From the NCBI RefSeq assembly GCF_030646165.1, contig NZ_JAUTDO010000011.1, positions 62,001-126,000 on the forward strand: DNA of 64,000 nucleotides. Direction: 5' to 3'. The position numbers and the translations under genes are program-made. This document shows positions 16,835 to 28,054 of the stretch, piece after piece. The notes under the pieces were generated by a model. The model had not been told where the DNA came from, did no database searches, and saw only the letters and a list, made by a program, of their open reading frames with translations. This DNA comes from Conexibacter sp. CPCC 206217. Lineage in GTDB: Bacteria; Actinomycetota; Thermoleophilia; Solirubrobacterales; Solirubrobacteraceae. Numbering within the stretch: position 1 is the first letter of the stretch; every line of letters starts with the position of its first letter.

Positions 16835-18337
16835 TCAGTCGCCGTCGACCCAGCCCAGCGTCCGCTGGACCGCTTCCTTCCACCTCGCGTAGCGCTTCTC
16901 GATCGCCTCGGCGGGCTCGGACGGCTCCCAGCGCTTGTCCTCGCCCCAGTTTCTCGTCACGTCGTCGGTGCCGGACCAGACGCCGACCGCGATGCCCGCC
17001 GCGTAGGCGGCGCCGAGCGCGGTCGTCTCGGAGACCTTCGGGCGGATCGTGGGGACGCCGAGGACGTCGGACTGGAACTGCATCAGCAGCTCGTTGGCGA
17101 CCATGCCGCCGTCGACCTTCAGCTCCTTGAACGGCGCGTCGGAGGCCTCGTTGGCCGCGTCGACGACCTCGCGGCTCTGCCACGCGACCGACTCCAGCAC
17201 GGCGCGCGTGATGTGGGCCTTGTTCGTGAACGCGGTCATGCCGACGATCACACCGCGAGCGTCGTCGCGCCAATACGGCGCGAACAACCCCGAGAACGCC
17301 GGCACGAAGTAGACGTCGCCGGTGTCCTCGACCGACGCCGCCAGGCTCTCGGACTCCTGCGCGGTTCTGATGATCCCGAGCTGGTCGCGCAGCCACTGCA
17401 CGCCGGCGCCGGTCACCGCGATCGAGCCCTCCAGCGCGTAGACCGCGTCCTGGTCGCCGATCTTGTAGCCGACCGTCGTCAGCAGCTTCTCCGACGGGAC
17501 CGGCTCGTTGCCGGTGTTGACGAGCAGGAACGAGCCCGTGCCGTACGTGTTCTTCGCCGTCCCCGGCTCGAAGCACGCCTGGCCGAACAACGCCGCCTGC
17601 TGATCGCCCAGCACGCCGGAGATCGGCACGCCGTCGAGCGCGGTCCCCTGCACCTCGCCGTAGACCTCCGACGACGAGCGGATCTCGGGCAGGATCGAGC
17701 GCGGGAGGCCCATCAGGGAGAGCGCCTCGTCGGACCAGTCGAGCGTTCTGAGGTCCATCAGCATCGTGCGCGAGGCGTTCGTCACGTCGGTGACGTGGAC
17801 GCCGCCGTTCGGGCCGCCGGTCAGGCACCAGATCGTCCACGTGTCCATCGTCCCGAAGAGGATGTCGCCGGCCTCGGCGCGCTCGCGCACGCCGTCGACG
17901 TTGTCGAGGATCCACTTCGCCTTCGGGCCGGAGAAGTACGTCGACAGCGGCAGGCCGCAGATCGGGCGCAGGCGGTCCAGCCCTCTGTCGCCGGCGAGCT
18001 CTCTGACGATCGCGGAGGTGCGCGTGTCCTGCCAGACGATCGCGTTGTAGACCGGCTCGCCGGTTCTGCGATCCCACAGCATCGTCGTCTCGCGCTGGTT
18101 GGTGATCCCGATCGCCTTGATCTCTCTCGGCCGCACGTCGCTCTTGCCGATCGCGTCGGCGATCACCTCTCTCACGCGCGTGCGGATCTCGTGCGGATCG
18201 TGCTCGACCCAGCCCGCTCTGGGGTGGATCTGTCTGTGCTCGCGCTGGCCGACCTGCACGATGTTGCCGTCGGTGTCGAAGATGATGAAGCGCGAGCTCG
18301 AGGTCCCCTGGTCGATCGCGCCGACGTACTCAGCCAT
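16835..18337 (-). CDS. glpK: Glycerol kinase
   Basis: The product has 500 residues, the usual length. DQGTSSSR at residues 9-16 is the ATP phosphate-binding motif of FGGY kinases. INQRE-type ITNQRET, VWQDTR and the second FGGY signature segment around [15 protein letters not shown] are present. It phosphorylates glycerol to sn-glycerol 3-phosphate. GAGGAG lies about eight bases before the ATG. It sits between dhaL and dhaM in the operon, so glycerol kinase and dihydroxyacetone kinase are co-expressed. GlpD, which uses the product, is encoded divergently beyond glpF. Confidence 0.95.
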   Translation of the reverse strand: MAEYVGAIDQGTSSSRFIIFDTDGNIVQVGQREHRQIHPRAGWVEHDPHEIRTRVREVIADAIGKSDVRPREIKAIGITNQRETTMLWDRRTGEPVYNAIVWQDTRTSAIVRELAGDRGLDRLRPICGLPLSTYFSGPKAKWILDNVDGVRERAEAGDILFGTMDTWTIWCLTGGPNGGVHVTDVTNASRTMLMDLRTLDWSDEALSLMGLPRSILPEIRSSSEVYGEVQGTALDGVPISGVLGDQQAALFGQACFEPGTAKNTYGTGSFLLVNTGNEPVPSEKLLTTVGYKIGDQDAVYALEGSIAVTGAGVQWLRDQLGIIRTAQESESLAASVEDTGDVYFVPAFSGLFAPYWRDDARGVIVGMTAFTNKAHITRAVLESVAWQSREVVDAANEASDAPFKELKVDGGMVANELLMQFQSDVLGVPTIRPKVSETTALGAAYAAGIAVGVWSGTDDVTRNWGEDKRWEPSEPAEAIEKRYARWKEAVQRTLGWVDGD

Positions 18338-18349
18338 GTCGTGGTCTCC

Positions 18350-18985
18350 TCATTGCGACGGTCTCTTCCAGGTCTGCGCGAGCGCATGCAGCAACAGCGC
18401 GCTCGACGTCGCACCCGGATCCTGATGTCCGATCGAGCGCTCGCCAAGGTAGCTCGCGCGCCCCTTTCTCGCCAGCAGCGGCACGGTCGCCTCGGCGCCG
18501 GCGTCGGCCGCCTCGGCACTTGCGGCAAGCGCGTCTGCGAGCGTGACCGAGTCGCCGACGGCCGCGCGCAGCGCGTCGCGCGCGGGAAACAGCGCGTCGA
18601 GCATCGTCTTGTCGCCCGCCTGCGCCTTGCCGCGTCTCTGCACGCCCGCGACCGCCGCGTCGAGCGCGTCCGCCCACGCCGCCGCGTCGACCGCGTCGGC
18701 GGAGCGGTCTCTCAACGCGCCCGCGGCGCCGATGAAGAACGAGCCGTAGAGCGGCCCGGCCGCGCCGCCGACCTTCGACAGCAACGTTATCCCGACGCTT
18801 CTCATCGCGTCGGCGGGAGCGAGCGCGTCGCCCGCCCCGTTCAGTCTCTCGACGGCGGCGGCGAAGCCACGTGCCATGTTGGCGCCGTGGTCACCGTCGC
18901 CGATGTCGGCGTCGAGGCGGTTGAGCCGGTCACGCTCCTGCATCAGCGCCTCGGCGCCGGCGCGCATCCATGCGGGGACGTCCAC
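18350..18985 (-). CDS. dhaL: Dihydroxyacetone kinase ADP-binding subunit DhaL
   Basis: The product has 211 residues. LNRLDADIGDGDHGANMARG at residues 21-40 is the DhaL signature: its acidic residues bind the magnesium ions that hold ADP. KVGGAAGPLYGSFF and GRASYLGERSIGHQDPGA are further conserved segments. DhaL keeps a permanently bound ADP that DhaM re-phosphorylates for transfer to DhaK-bound dihydroxyacetone. The start codon directly follows the dhaK stop codon, so translation is coupled. Confidence 0.93.
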   Translation of the reverse strand: MDVPAWMRAGAEALMQERDRLNRLDADIGDGDHGANMARGFAAAVERLNGAGDALAPADAMRSVGITLLSKVGGAAGPLYGSFFIGAAGALRDRSADAVDAAAWADALDAAVAGVQRRGKAQAGDKTMLDALFPARDALRAAVGDSVTLADALAASAEAADAGAEATVPLLARKGRASYLGERSIGHQDPGATSSALLLHALAQTWKRPSQ

Positions 18986-19987
18986 TCAGACCCCCCAGCG
19001 CAGCGCCAGCGTGTCGACGGGGGCGTCCCACAGCCGCACCAGCTCGTCGTCGAGCTTCAACAGCGTGATCGACGTGCCCGCCATCTCCAGCGAGGTGATG
19101 TAGTTGCCGATCAGGTTGCGCTCGATCCGCAGGCCGCGCTCGGCGAGCACCTGCGCGACGCGGCGGTAGACGATGTACAGCTCGATCAGCGGGGTGCCGC
19201 CCATCCCGTTGACGAACGCGAGCACGCGGTCGCCGGCGACGAACGGCAGGTCGGACAGGATCGGCTCCAGCAGGCGGTCGACGATCCGGTCGGCGGCTTC
19301 CAGTCCGACCCGCTCGCGGCCGGGCTCGCCGTGGATCCCGATCCCGATCTCCATCTCGTCCTCGGCGAGGTCGAACGTCGGGGTGCCGACGTGCGGGACG
19401 GTGCACGACGTCAGCGCCATGCCCATCGAGCGCGCCTGCGCGTTGACGCGTTCGGCCAGCGCGGCGACGTCCGCCAGCGGCCGTCCCGCCTCGGCGGCGG
19501 CGCCGGCGATCTTCTCGACCAGCACCGTCGCGCCGACGCCGCGCCGGCCGGCCGTGTAGGTCGAGTCCTGCACGGCGACGTCGTCGTCGACGAGCACCGA
19601 GGCGACCTCGGCGCCCTCCGCGGCCGCCAGTTCGGCGGCCGCCTCGAAGTTCATCACGTCGCCGGTGTAGTTCTTGACGATGTGCAGCACGCCGGCGCCG
19701 CCGTCGACCGCCTGCGTCGCGGCCAGCATCTGGTCCGGCGTGGGGGAGGTGAAGACCGCCCCCGGGCAGGCGACGCCGAGCATGCCGCGCCCGACGAAGC
19801 CGCCGTGCAGCGGCTCGTGGCCGCTGCCGCCGCCCGACAGGACCCCGACCTTGCCGCTGACGGGCGCGTCGGCGCGCACGATGAACGCGGGGTCGTGTGA
19901 GACCCGCAGACGCTCGGGGTAGGCGGCGGCGATCCCTTCGAGCGCTTCGCTGACCACCGCCTCCGGATCGTTGATCAGCTTCTTCAT
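18986..19987 (-). CDS. dhaK: Dihydroxyacetone kinase substrate-binding subunit DhaK
   Basis: The product has 333 residues. [20 protein letters not shown] (about 50-69) forms the substrate pocket. His219 in [11 protein letters not shown] is the residue expected to bind dihydroxyacetone covalently, as in the E. coli enzyme. NYTGDVMNF is also conserved. The ATG at 19987 overlaps the glpF stop by four bases, and dhaL follows without a gap. With DhaL and DhaM it converts dihydroxyacetone to its phosphate in the cytoplasm. Confidence 0.94.
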   Translation of the reverse strand: MKKLINDPEAVVSEALEGIAAAYPERLRVSHDPAFIVRADAPVSGKVGVLSGGGSGHEPLHGGFVGRGMLGVACPGAVFTSPTPDQMLAATQAVDGGAGVLHIVKNYTGDVMNFEAAAELAAAEGAEVASVLVDDDVAVQDSTYTAGRRGVGATVLVEKIAGAAAEAGRPLADVAALAERVNAQARSMGMALTSCTVPHVGTPTFDLAEDEMEIGIGIHGEPGRERVGLEAADRIVDRLLEPILSDLPFVAGDRVLAFVNGMGGTPLIELYIVYRRVAQVLAERGLRIERNLIGNYITSLEMAGTSITLLKLDDELVRLWDAPVDTLALRWGV

Positions 19988-21018
19988 GAGGTGCCTCCGC
20001 CCGGCGTGCGGCCCGGAGTTCGTCCGGTCGTGCCGTCGGGCGCGTGCTCGCCGTCGCCGGCGTAGCCGGTCCGGGGTCCGCGGTCCTCGACCTCGATCTC
20101 CGTCTCGCCCTCGGATTCGACGCCGGTGTCCGGCTCGACGCCGCGGCCCTTCAGCATGTCGCCGATGAAGAAGTCGTAGAGATACGCCGCGATCGCAGCA
20201 CCCACCAATGGCGCGGCGATCGGGATCCACATATAGCTGTTGACGTTCCCGTAGTTGCCTGGGACGGCGATCTCCTTCCAGCCGTAGATCCAGGTCACGA
20301 GTCGCGGCCCGAGGTCGCGCGCCGGATTGATCGCGTAACCGGAGTTGGCCCCGAACGACAGGCCGATGACGACGACGATGAAGCCGACGATGAGCGGGGC
20401 CAGGTTGGACTTCGGCGGCTGGTTGTAGTTGTCGATGAGGGCGAAGATGAGGAACACCAGCAATGCCGTCGCGACGACTTCGTCGATGAACGGTCCCCAC
20501 CAATTGCCGAAGTAACCGGCGGGGAACGTGGCGAAGATCGAAAACGTCCCGACCGAGTCGGGTGTGCCGCGGACGATGTCTCTGGCCCGTTCGAGCGAGT
20601 CGATCGATGCGCCGTAGACCTGGTAGAGCAGCAGGGCGGCGACAAATGCACCGAGTACCTGTGCGGCGACGTACCAGGGAACCTTCGACCAGGCGAATCC
20701 GCGTCGCAGCGCAAGCGCGAGCGTGACCGCTGGATTGAGATGGGCACCGGTGATGCCGCCGGCGACGTACACACCGAAGGTGACGCCGAAGCCCCACCCG
20801 AACGCGATGATCAACCAGCTTGCGGTGTCGAATGAACCGCGGCCGGACTCCGGGAGCGCCGCGACCGCCATCGCGACGGACCCGACGCCGAACATGATGA
20901 GGATGAACGTGCCCGCGAACTCACCGAGCGCGTCGCCTAAATTTGTGCGCCGCCACGCTGCACCGGGGCCGAAGACCGAAGTCCCGCCAGCGTTGGGCGC
21001 TGACTTTGTGGGGGGCAT
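19984..21018 (-). CDS. glpF: Glycerol facilitator GlpF (aquaglyceroporin)
   Basis: The product has 344 residues, longer than the usual ~280 because of hydrophilic ends. There are six membrane helices and two half-helices. The pore motifs NPA (residues 95-97, in [10 protein letters not shown]) and NPARD (231-235, in [13 protein letters not shown]) are intact; the Asp after the second NPA-Arg is typical of glycerol channels rather than water channels. The C-terminal ~60 residues are acidic and Gly/Thr-rich and probably cytoplasmic. It is the first gene of the glycerol operon. Confidence 0.93.
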   Translation of the reverse strand: MPPTKSAPNAGGTSVFGPGAAWRRTNLGDALGEFAGTFILIMFGVGSVAMAVAALPESGRGSFDTASWLIIAFGWGFGVTFGVYVAGGITGAHLNPAVTLALALRRGFAWSKVPWYVAAQVLGAFVAALLLYQVYGASIDSLERARDIVRGTPDSVGTFSIFATFPAGYFGNWWGPFIDEVVATALLVFLIFALIDNYNQPPKSNLAPLIVGFIVVVIGLSFGANSGYAINPARDLGPRLVTWIYGWKEIAVPGNYGNVNSYMWIPIAAPLVGAAIAAYLYDFFIGDMLKGRGVEPDTGVESEGETEIEVEDRGPRTGYAGDGEHAPDGTTGRTPGRTPGGGTS

Positions 21019-21040
21019 GGGTTCGATGTACCCCGAACCC
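21019..21040. promoter_or_regulatory. Inverted repeat in the glpF-glpD divergent region
   Basis: GGGTTCG and CGAACCC are separated by eight bases and begin immediately beside the glpF start codon in the 53-base divergent gap. This could be an operator that co-regulates both transcripts. No regulator gene is adjacent. Confidence 0.4.
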
Positions 21041-21071
21041 CCCAGCCTGACCCGCTGCCGACGCGCCTGCT

Positions 21072-22724
21072 ATGAAGATTCAAACCATGCGCAACCCTTT
21101 GCCTGACACCGCCTTCGAGCGCCCGTTCGACGTGATCGTCGTCGGCGCCGGAATCAACGGTGCCGGCATCGCGCGCGATGCCTCCTTGCGCGGCCTCAGC
21201 GTGCTGCTGCTCGACAAGGGCGATCTTGGCGCGGGAACGACCAGCCGATCGACCCGATTGGTGCATGGTGGGCTCCGTTATCTGGAGCATCGGGAGCTGC
21301 CGCTGGTGCGCGAATCGCTGCGCGAGCGCGAGGTGCTGCTGCACATCGCGCCCCATCTGGTCCATCCGCTGTCGTTCCTGCTGCCGGTCTACGAGGAGCA
21401 CAAGCGCGGCACGAAGATGATCCGGATGGGGATGATGGCGTACGACGCGCTGTCGATGGACAAGTCGATGTCGCGTCACCGGATGCTCAACGGCGCCGAG
21501 GCGCTGCAGCGCGAGCCCGGATTGCGGCGCGAAGGGCTGCGCGGCGCGGCCGCCTACTACGATGCGCAGGCCGAGTACCCGGAGCGCCTCGCACTGGAGA
21601 ACGCGCTCGACGCGCGCCGGCTCGGCGCCGTCGTGCTGCCGTACATGCGCGTCGCCGAGCTGCAGCGCGGGCCCGCCGGGCGCGTCACCGGCGTCGCGCT
21701 GCACGACGACCTGCACGAGCGCTCCTACGTCGCGCACGGCAGCCTCGTCGTCAACGCCGCCGGACCGTGGGTCGACCGTGTGCTGGGCGGGATCGAGGCA
21801 CCGGATCAGCGCATGATCGGCGGCACGAAGGGCAGTCACCTCGTCGTCGGGCCGTTTCCCGGTGCGCCGCATGAGGCGGTCTACACCGAGGCGGTCGAGG
21901 ACGGGCGCCCGTACTTCATCGTGCCGTGGAACGGCCAGTACCTGATCGGCACGACCGACGTCCGCTTCGACGGCGACCTCGACACGGTCGCGGCGACCGA
22001 CGCCGAGATCGACTACCTGATCTCGGAGACGAACAAGCTGATCCCGGGCGCCGGGCTGACGAGCGAGAACGTCCTCTACACGTACGCGGGCGTGCGGCCG
22101 CTGCCGGTCGCGCCCGACGGCGACGAGGGGGCGATCACGCGCAGCCACGTCGTGCACGACCACGCGCCGGGGGTCGAGGGGCTGCTGTCGATCGTCGGCG
22201 GCAAGATCACGACGTACCGGCAGCTGGCCGAGGAGGTCGTCGACGCGGCCGTCAAGAAGCTCGATCGCAAGGCCGGCAAGTGCCGCACCCATCAGATCCC
22301 GCTGCCGGGCGGGACCGCGTATCCGTTCGAGCGCTTCCGCGAGCGCTTCCACGCCACCAGCGACCTCGATCGCGAGACGGGTGAGCGGCTGCTGCGGATC
22401 TACGGCACGCGCGCGGCCGAGTTGCTCGACTACACCGACGGCCACCCCGACCTGCGCGAGCCGTTCGACGAGTTGACGGGCGCGATCGGGGCGGAGGTCG
22501 CGTTCTCGCTGCGGACCGAGCTGGCGGAGACGCTGACCGACGTGTTGCAGCGCCGCACGATGGTCGGCTTCGGGCCGCAGGTCGGCCTCAACGCGGTCGA
22601 CGCCGCGGCCGAGATCGCGGTGCGCCATCTCGGTTGGAGCGACGCCCGCGCGGCCCGCGAAGCCGACGGCTTCCGCGGGCAGGTGGACGTGCTGCGACCG
22701 CGCCTGCGTCAAGCGCAGGCGTGA
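21072..22724 (+). CDS. glpD: Glycerol-3-phosphate dehydrogenase (FAD)
   Basis: The product has 550 residues. The FAD-binding Rossmann motif VVGAGINGAGIARDA is at residues 23-37, and TSRSTRLVHGGLRYLE follows, both typical of GlpD. The C-terminal domain after ~390 matches the GlpD cap. It oxidises glycerol 3-phosphate to dihydroxyacetone phosphate at the membrane and delivers electrons to quinone. It is divergent from glpF. The ATG at 21087 is an alternative start: TATGAA overlaps the first ATG and lies ten bases before the second. Confidence 0.93.
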   Translation: MKIQTMRNPLPDTAFERPFDVIVVGAGINGAGIARDASLRGLSVLLLDKGDLGAGTTSRSTRLVHGGLRYLEHRELPLVRESLREREVLLHIAPHLVHPLSFLLPVYEEHKRGTKMIRMGMMAYDALSMDKSMSRHRMLNGAEALQREPGLRREGLRGAAAYYDAQAEYPERLALENALDARRLGAVVLPYMRVAELQRGPAGRVTGVALHDDLHERSYVAHGSLVVNAAGPWVDRVLGGIEAPDQRMIGGTKGSHLVVGPFPGAPHEAVYTEAVEDGRPYFIVPWNGQYLIGTTDVRFDGDLDTVAATDAEIDYLISETNKLIPGAGLTSENVLYTYAGVRPLPVAPDGDEGAITRSHVVHDHAPGVEGLLSIVGGKITTYRQLAEEVVDAAVKKLDRKAGKCRTHQIPLPGGTAYPFERFRERFHATSDLDRETGERLLRIYGTRAAELLDYTDGHPDLREPFDELTGAIGAEVAFSLRTELAETLTDVLQRRTMVGFGPQVGLNAVDAAAEIAVRHLGWSDARAAREADGFRGQVDVLRPRLRQAQA

Positions 22725-22749
22725 TCAGCCGCGGGCGCGTGCGCCGGCG

Positions 22750-22941
22750 TCAGCCGCAGGCGTAACAGTCGACGAGGTCATCATCGACCGCCTGCAGCGT
22801 GAGCGCCGGCGCGGCGTCGTCCTCGCGCGGGCGACCGTGCTCGGTCAGCTCGTGCAGGTACGTCGCGATCACGCCGAGGGCTGCGCGATCGTGGCGGTTG
22901 GTGGGAGTCGCGAGGACCTCCGTGATGTACGTAGCGGCCAT
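22750..22941 (-). CDS. Small protein with C-terminal CYACG
   Basis: The product has 63 residues. AAGGAGG stands about seven bases before the ATG, one of the best ribosome-binding sites in the window, so it is very likely translated. It starts MAATYITEVLATPTN, has a charged middle and ends in DDLVDCYACG. The two closely spaced C-terminal cysteines suggest metal binding, a disulfide or a modified peptide, but I recognise no family and see no modifying enzyme next to it. It lies between convergent glpD and the DoxX gene. Confidence 0.65.
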   Translation of the reverse strand: MAATYITEVLATPTNRHDRAALGVIATYLHELTEHGRPREDDAAPALTLQAVDDDLVDCYACG

Positions 22942-23008
22942 GGGGCGCCCTCCTTGGTTCGATCAAGTTCGAACATCAAGATAGCAGCACCCTTCGACTT
23001 TTCCCGAA

Positions 23009-23575
23009 CTATCTCTCCGCAGCCGGCTGCGGCGAGCCGTCGGGCGCCGAGCCGGGGTTCGGCGGCAGCTCCTCCGCCGGCGCCGCGGCGGCGTTCGCAC
23101 GGCCGAGCTTGATCGTCAGCGCCGCGCCCGCGAGGCCGGCGCCGAGCTGTGCCAGCGCCCAGCCCGTGCCCCAGCGCTCGCGTCCGCGCGCCGCGTCGAG
23201 CGAGAACGCGCCGGGGCCGGCGTCGACGATCGCGAAGACCGCGGCGCCGAGCACCGCGTTGTACTCCCAGCCGCCGTCGGTCACCCACGGACCTCTCGGG
23301 GCGTGCACGGTTGCGATCGCCGTCGCCATCGTGCCCGTTATCGCGGCACCGGCCAGCGGCGTCGCCAGCCCGAGCGCCAGCAGCGCGCCGCCGCCCGCTT
23401 CGGCGGCACCGGCGGCCAGCGCGTTGCGTCTGCCCGGCACCAGCCCGAGTCTCTCGAAGAACTGGCCGGTGCTGTCAGGGCCGTAGCCGCCGAACCAGCC
23501 GAACAGCTTCTGCGTGCCGTGCCCGATCATCAGGCCGCCGACCAGGGCGCGCAGCACTGCCAAACCGAACTTCAT
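23009..23575 (-). CDS. DoxX-family membrane protein
   Basis: The product has 188 residues from the ATG at 23575; GGAGGC about ten bases upstream fixes this start. Four membrane helices are visible, the first with GLAVLRALVGGLMIGHGTQK and GWFGGYG, the DoxX/YphA signature. The last ~35 residues are a hydrophilic Ala/Pro-rich tail. DoxX proteins are linked to thiosulfate:quinone oxidoreductase or thiol stress systems in some bacteria; the role here is unknown. Confidence 0.82.
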   Translation of the reverse strand: MKFGLAVLRALVGGLMIGHGTQKLFGWFGGYGPDSTGQFFERLGLVPGRRNALAAGAAEAGGGALLALGLATPLAGAAITGTMATAIATVHAPRGPWVTDGGWEYNAVLGAAVFAIVDAGPGAFSLDAARGRERWGTGWALAQLGAGLAGAALTIKLGRANAAAAPAEELPPNPGSAPDGSPQPAAER

Positions 23576-23666
23576 GCGATCCGCCTCCAAGCGTGTGAGA
23601 ACCATTCACTGGATTCGCCGCGGATCGCGCGCGCCAAACCCCCTTCGCGCGGGTAGGGTCTCGCGC

Positions 23667-24611
23667 ATGCTGCTCTCCGTGATGATCGAAGGCCAGGAGG
23701 ACGTCACCTGGCCGCACTGGCTGGCGTTGGCGCAGACCGCCCAGCGGCTCGGCTACACGGGGCTCTACCGCTCCGATCACTACCTCTCCGTCGTCGACAA
23801 GCGCGAGCGCGGGGCGCTCGACGCGTGGGGCACGATCTGCGCGCTCGGGCCCGTCACCGAGCGGATCCGCCTGGGCACGATCGTCAGCCCGACCTCGTTC
23901 CGCCACCCGTCGGTGCTCGCGAAGCTCGTCACGACCGCCGACCACACCTCCAGAGGCCGCGCCGAGCTGGGGCTCGGCTCCGGCTGGTGGGAGTCCGAGC
24001 ACGAGCGCTACGGCTTCCCGTTCCTGCCGCTGAGAGAGCGCTTCGACGTGCTCGAGGAGCAGCTCGAGATCATCACGCGGATGTGGGCCGACGAGCCGTT
24101 CTCGTTCGACGGCGCGCACTACACCTACGACGCGCTCGACGCGCAGCCCAAGACGCTCGCGCGTCCGCGGCCGTTGCTGCGCCTCGGCGGCAAGGGCAAG
24201 CCGCGCAGCCTCGCGCTCGCCGCCCGCTTCGCCGACGAGTACAACACCGTGCACGAGGCGCCCGCGCGCTGCGCGGAGATCCGCGGCGCGCTCGACGACG
24301 CCTGCGTCGCGGCCGGCCGCGACCCGGCCGACGTGCCGCTGACGCTGATGAACGGCTTCGTCGTCGGCCGCGACCGCGACGAGCTGCTCGGCCGCGCCGC
24401 GAAGATCTTCGACAACCTCGGCCGCGAGGTCGACGTCGTCGAGGACGGACTCGCGGAGCTGGCGAAGACGTGGCTCGTCGGGACGCCCGACGAGATCGCC
24501 GCGCGGCTGGACGAGTACAGGACCGCGGGTGTCACACACGTGATGCTGCAGCACCACCTGTTCGAGGACGATGACGCGCTCGAACTGATCGCTGAACGCT
24601 TGATCGCCTGA
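23667..24611 (+). CDS. Luciferase-like (LLM) flavin/F420-dependent oxidoreductase
   Basis: The product has 314 residues. TAGGGT ends seven bases before the ATG at 23667, arguing for a leaderless start. The luciferase-like barrel shows YTGLYRSDHYLS, then IRLGTIVSPTSFRHPSVLAK, then RAELGLGSGWWESEHERYGF and ALAARFADEYNT, all typical of F420-dependent or FMN-dependent LLM enzymes. The actinobacterial setting favours F420. The substrate is unknown. Confidence 0.85.
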   Translation: MLLSVMIEGQEDVTWPHWLALAQTAQRLGYTGLYRSDHYLSVVDKRERGALDAWGTICALGPVTERIRLGTIVSPTSFRHPSVLAKLVTTADHTSRGRAELGLGSGWWESEHERYGFPFLPLRERFDVLEEQLEIITRMWADEPFSFDGAHYTYDALDAQPKTLARPRPLLRLGGKGKPRSLALAARFADEYNTVHEAPARCAEIRGALDDACVAAGRDPADVPLTLMNGFVVGRDRDELLGRAAKIFDNLGREVDVVEDGLAELAKTWLVGTPDEIAARLDEYRTAGVTHVMLQHHLFEDDDALELIAERLIA

Positions 24612-24673
24612 ACGAGCGGCGCGCCGCGGCTGACCGACCACGTGACGGTCACTTCGGCGGCAACTGGGATCCG

Positions 24674-25240
24674 TTGATCGGCCTGAAGGCCGTCGACGGC
24701 GCCAGCTGGATCCGCGCCTATTCGACCGACACCGTCCCTTCGACCGTCTTCGCGGCGACCGAGGACGACGGCATCTACCGCTCGGTCAACAACGGCATCA
24801 CCTGGTCGGACTTCTCCAGCGGGCTCACGACGCCGGGTCAACGAGTCGTACAAGTTGCCGGCGGCGGCCAGCCCGGCGGCGACGTGCCGAGAAGAGCCGT
24901 CGCGGACCACGTCAAGCCGCGCCTGAGCGGTGCGTCGATCACGCGCGGCAGCTTCAAGGCCGGTGCGAAGGGCGTGCAGCTGCGCTTCCGGTTGTCCGAG
25001 CGCGCGACGCTGTGGATCGCGGTCGTGAAGCTGGCCAAGCGGCGCGGCACGGCGGGCAAGACGGTCGGCACGCTCGTCGCGAAGGTCGGCACAGCGGGCG
25101 CCGGGCACGTCGCCTTCAACGGCCGCATCGGCCGCAGGACGCTCGCGGCGGGCGGCTACAAGCTCGTCGTGACGCCGGTCGACGCGGCCGGCAACCGCGG
25201 CAGAGCGGTCACGCTCGCGTTCCGGACCGTGCGCCGATGA
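24674..25240 (+). pseudogene. 5'-truncated remnant of a secreted repeat/BNR-type protein
   Basis: The frame has no signal peptide or convincing start: the first usable codon is TTG at 24674 and the open frame runs back into the LLM gene. Its first 55 residues resemble a BNR/sortilin-like repeat (VFAATEDDGIYRSVNNGITW). The rest resembles the beta-sandwich C-terminal domain of large secreted proteins, LRFRLSERATLWIAVVK and GYKLVVTPVDAAGNRG. A secreted domain without an export signal suggests the leftover end of a longer gene. Confidence 0.55.
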
Positions 25241-25305
25241 CGACCGCGCGGCGGCCGTGGGGAACCGTCACGCCGCCGCCGCGCCTCAGGCATGCTGCGC
25301 AGACC

Positions 25306-26325
25306 ATGCGCATCGGGGCGATCTGCGAGTGGAAGGTCAACGCTCACTACCGGCATCTGATTCCGCTGGCCGCGCTCAGAGAGCGCGGCCACGAGGTCGT
25401 CTACGCGACCGAGGGGATCGACGAGCACGACGCCAGATCGCGGCCCGAGCTGCTGCGCGGCTGCGACGTGATCCTCGGCTACCGCGCGCTGGAGCCGCAC
25501 GAGGTGAAGGGCGTCGTGACGGCAGTGCAGCGCGGGGCGGCGTTCGTCTGGGACACTGACGACGACCTCAGCACGCTGCCGAGAGAGAGCCCGTACTACA
25601 GAAGATCGGGCGGTCTGCACGCGCAGCGGATCTTCGCGCAGACGGTCAAGACCGCGCGCGAGGCGCACGTCGTGACGGCCTCCACTCCGGCGCTCGCGGA
25701 GCGCTACCGCAGCGTCGGGATCGCGCGCGTGGAGACGATCGACAACCATCTCGCCAGCGGCGCCGCGAGTGCCCGTCGACGCGGCCACGACGGCGTCGTG
25801 ATCGGCTGGACCGCCGGCCTCGAGCACGCCTCCGAGCTGCCGCGGATCCCGGTCGTGGAGACGCTGCGGCAGCTGCTCGACGCGCATCCGCAGGTGCGCG
25901 TCGAGACGCTCGGCTTGCAGTTGGGCCTGCCGCCGGAGCGCTACGTCCACCGCGCCGAGGTCTCGTTCGGCAAGCTGCAGGAGCACATCGGCGCGTGGGA
26001 CGTGGGGATCGCGCCGCTCGCCGACATCGCCTTCAACCGCACCCGCTCCAACGTCAAGCTGAAGGAGTACGCGTCCGCGGGCACGCCGTGGCTGGCGTCG
26101 CCGATAGGCCCGTACGCGGGGCTCGGCGAGCGCCAGGGCGGCCGCCTGGTCGCCGACGACGGCTGGTTCGACGCGCTCGACGACCTGATCGCCCACCGCT
26201 TCGCGCGCGGCCGGCTCGGCCGGCGTGCGCGCGCGTGGGCGAAGACGCAGACGATCGACGGCGCGGTGGCGCGCTGGGAGTCGGTCCTGCAGGAGGCGAT
26301 CGTGCGGCGGCGCGAGCAGGGGTAG
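25306..26325 (+). CDS. Glycosyltransferase (GT4-like)
   Basis: The product has 339 residues from the ATG at 25306. The N-terminal half opens with RIGAICEWKVNAHYRHLIPL and CDVILGYRAL. The C-terminal half contains VIGWTAGLEH, then the sugar-nucleotide-binding segment NVKLKEYASAGTPWLASPIG that matches the EX7E region of GT-B enzymes, and ends with a helical tail. It probably transfers a sugar to an envelope or secreted acceptor. The gene precedes the helicase gene by 13 bases. Confidence 0.78.
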   Translation: MRIGAICEWKVNAHYRHLIPLAALRERGHEVVYATEGIDEHDARSRPELLRGCDVILGYRALEPHEVKGVVTAVQRGAAFVWDTDDDLSTLPRESPYYRRSGGLHAQRIFAQTVKTAREAHVVTASTPALAERYRSVGIARVETIDNHLASGAASARRRGHDGVVIGWTAGLEHASELPRIPVVETLRQLLDAHPQVRVETLGLQLGLPPERYVHRAEVSFGKLQEHIGAWDVGIAPLADIAFNRTRSNVKLKEYASAGTPWLASPIGPYAGLGERQGGRLVADDGWFDALDDLIAHRFARGRLGRRARAWAKTQTIDGAVARWESVLQEAIVRRREQG

Positions 26326-26338
26326 CATCGCTCCCCAC

Positions 26339-28003
<1,665 letters not shown>

Positions 28004-28054
28004 GCGCAGCGCCGCCGGCGCACGCCCGTGAGCGGCCGCCGCGCCGCGTGCCCG

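Noticed and set aside
15509-19900. A very long plus-strand open frame (1463 codons) across the glycerol region
   Set aside because: It lies antisense to dhaM, glpK, dhaL and dhaK, which have full domain motifs. Its translation is low-complexity Arg/Ala-rich sequence typical of antisense frames in GC-rich DNA.
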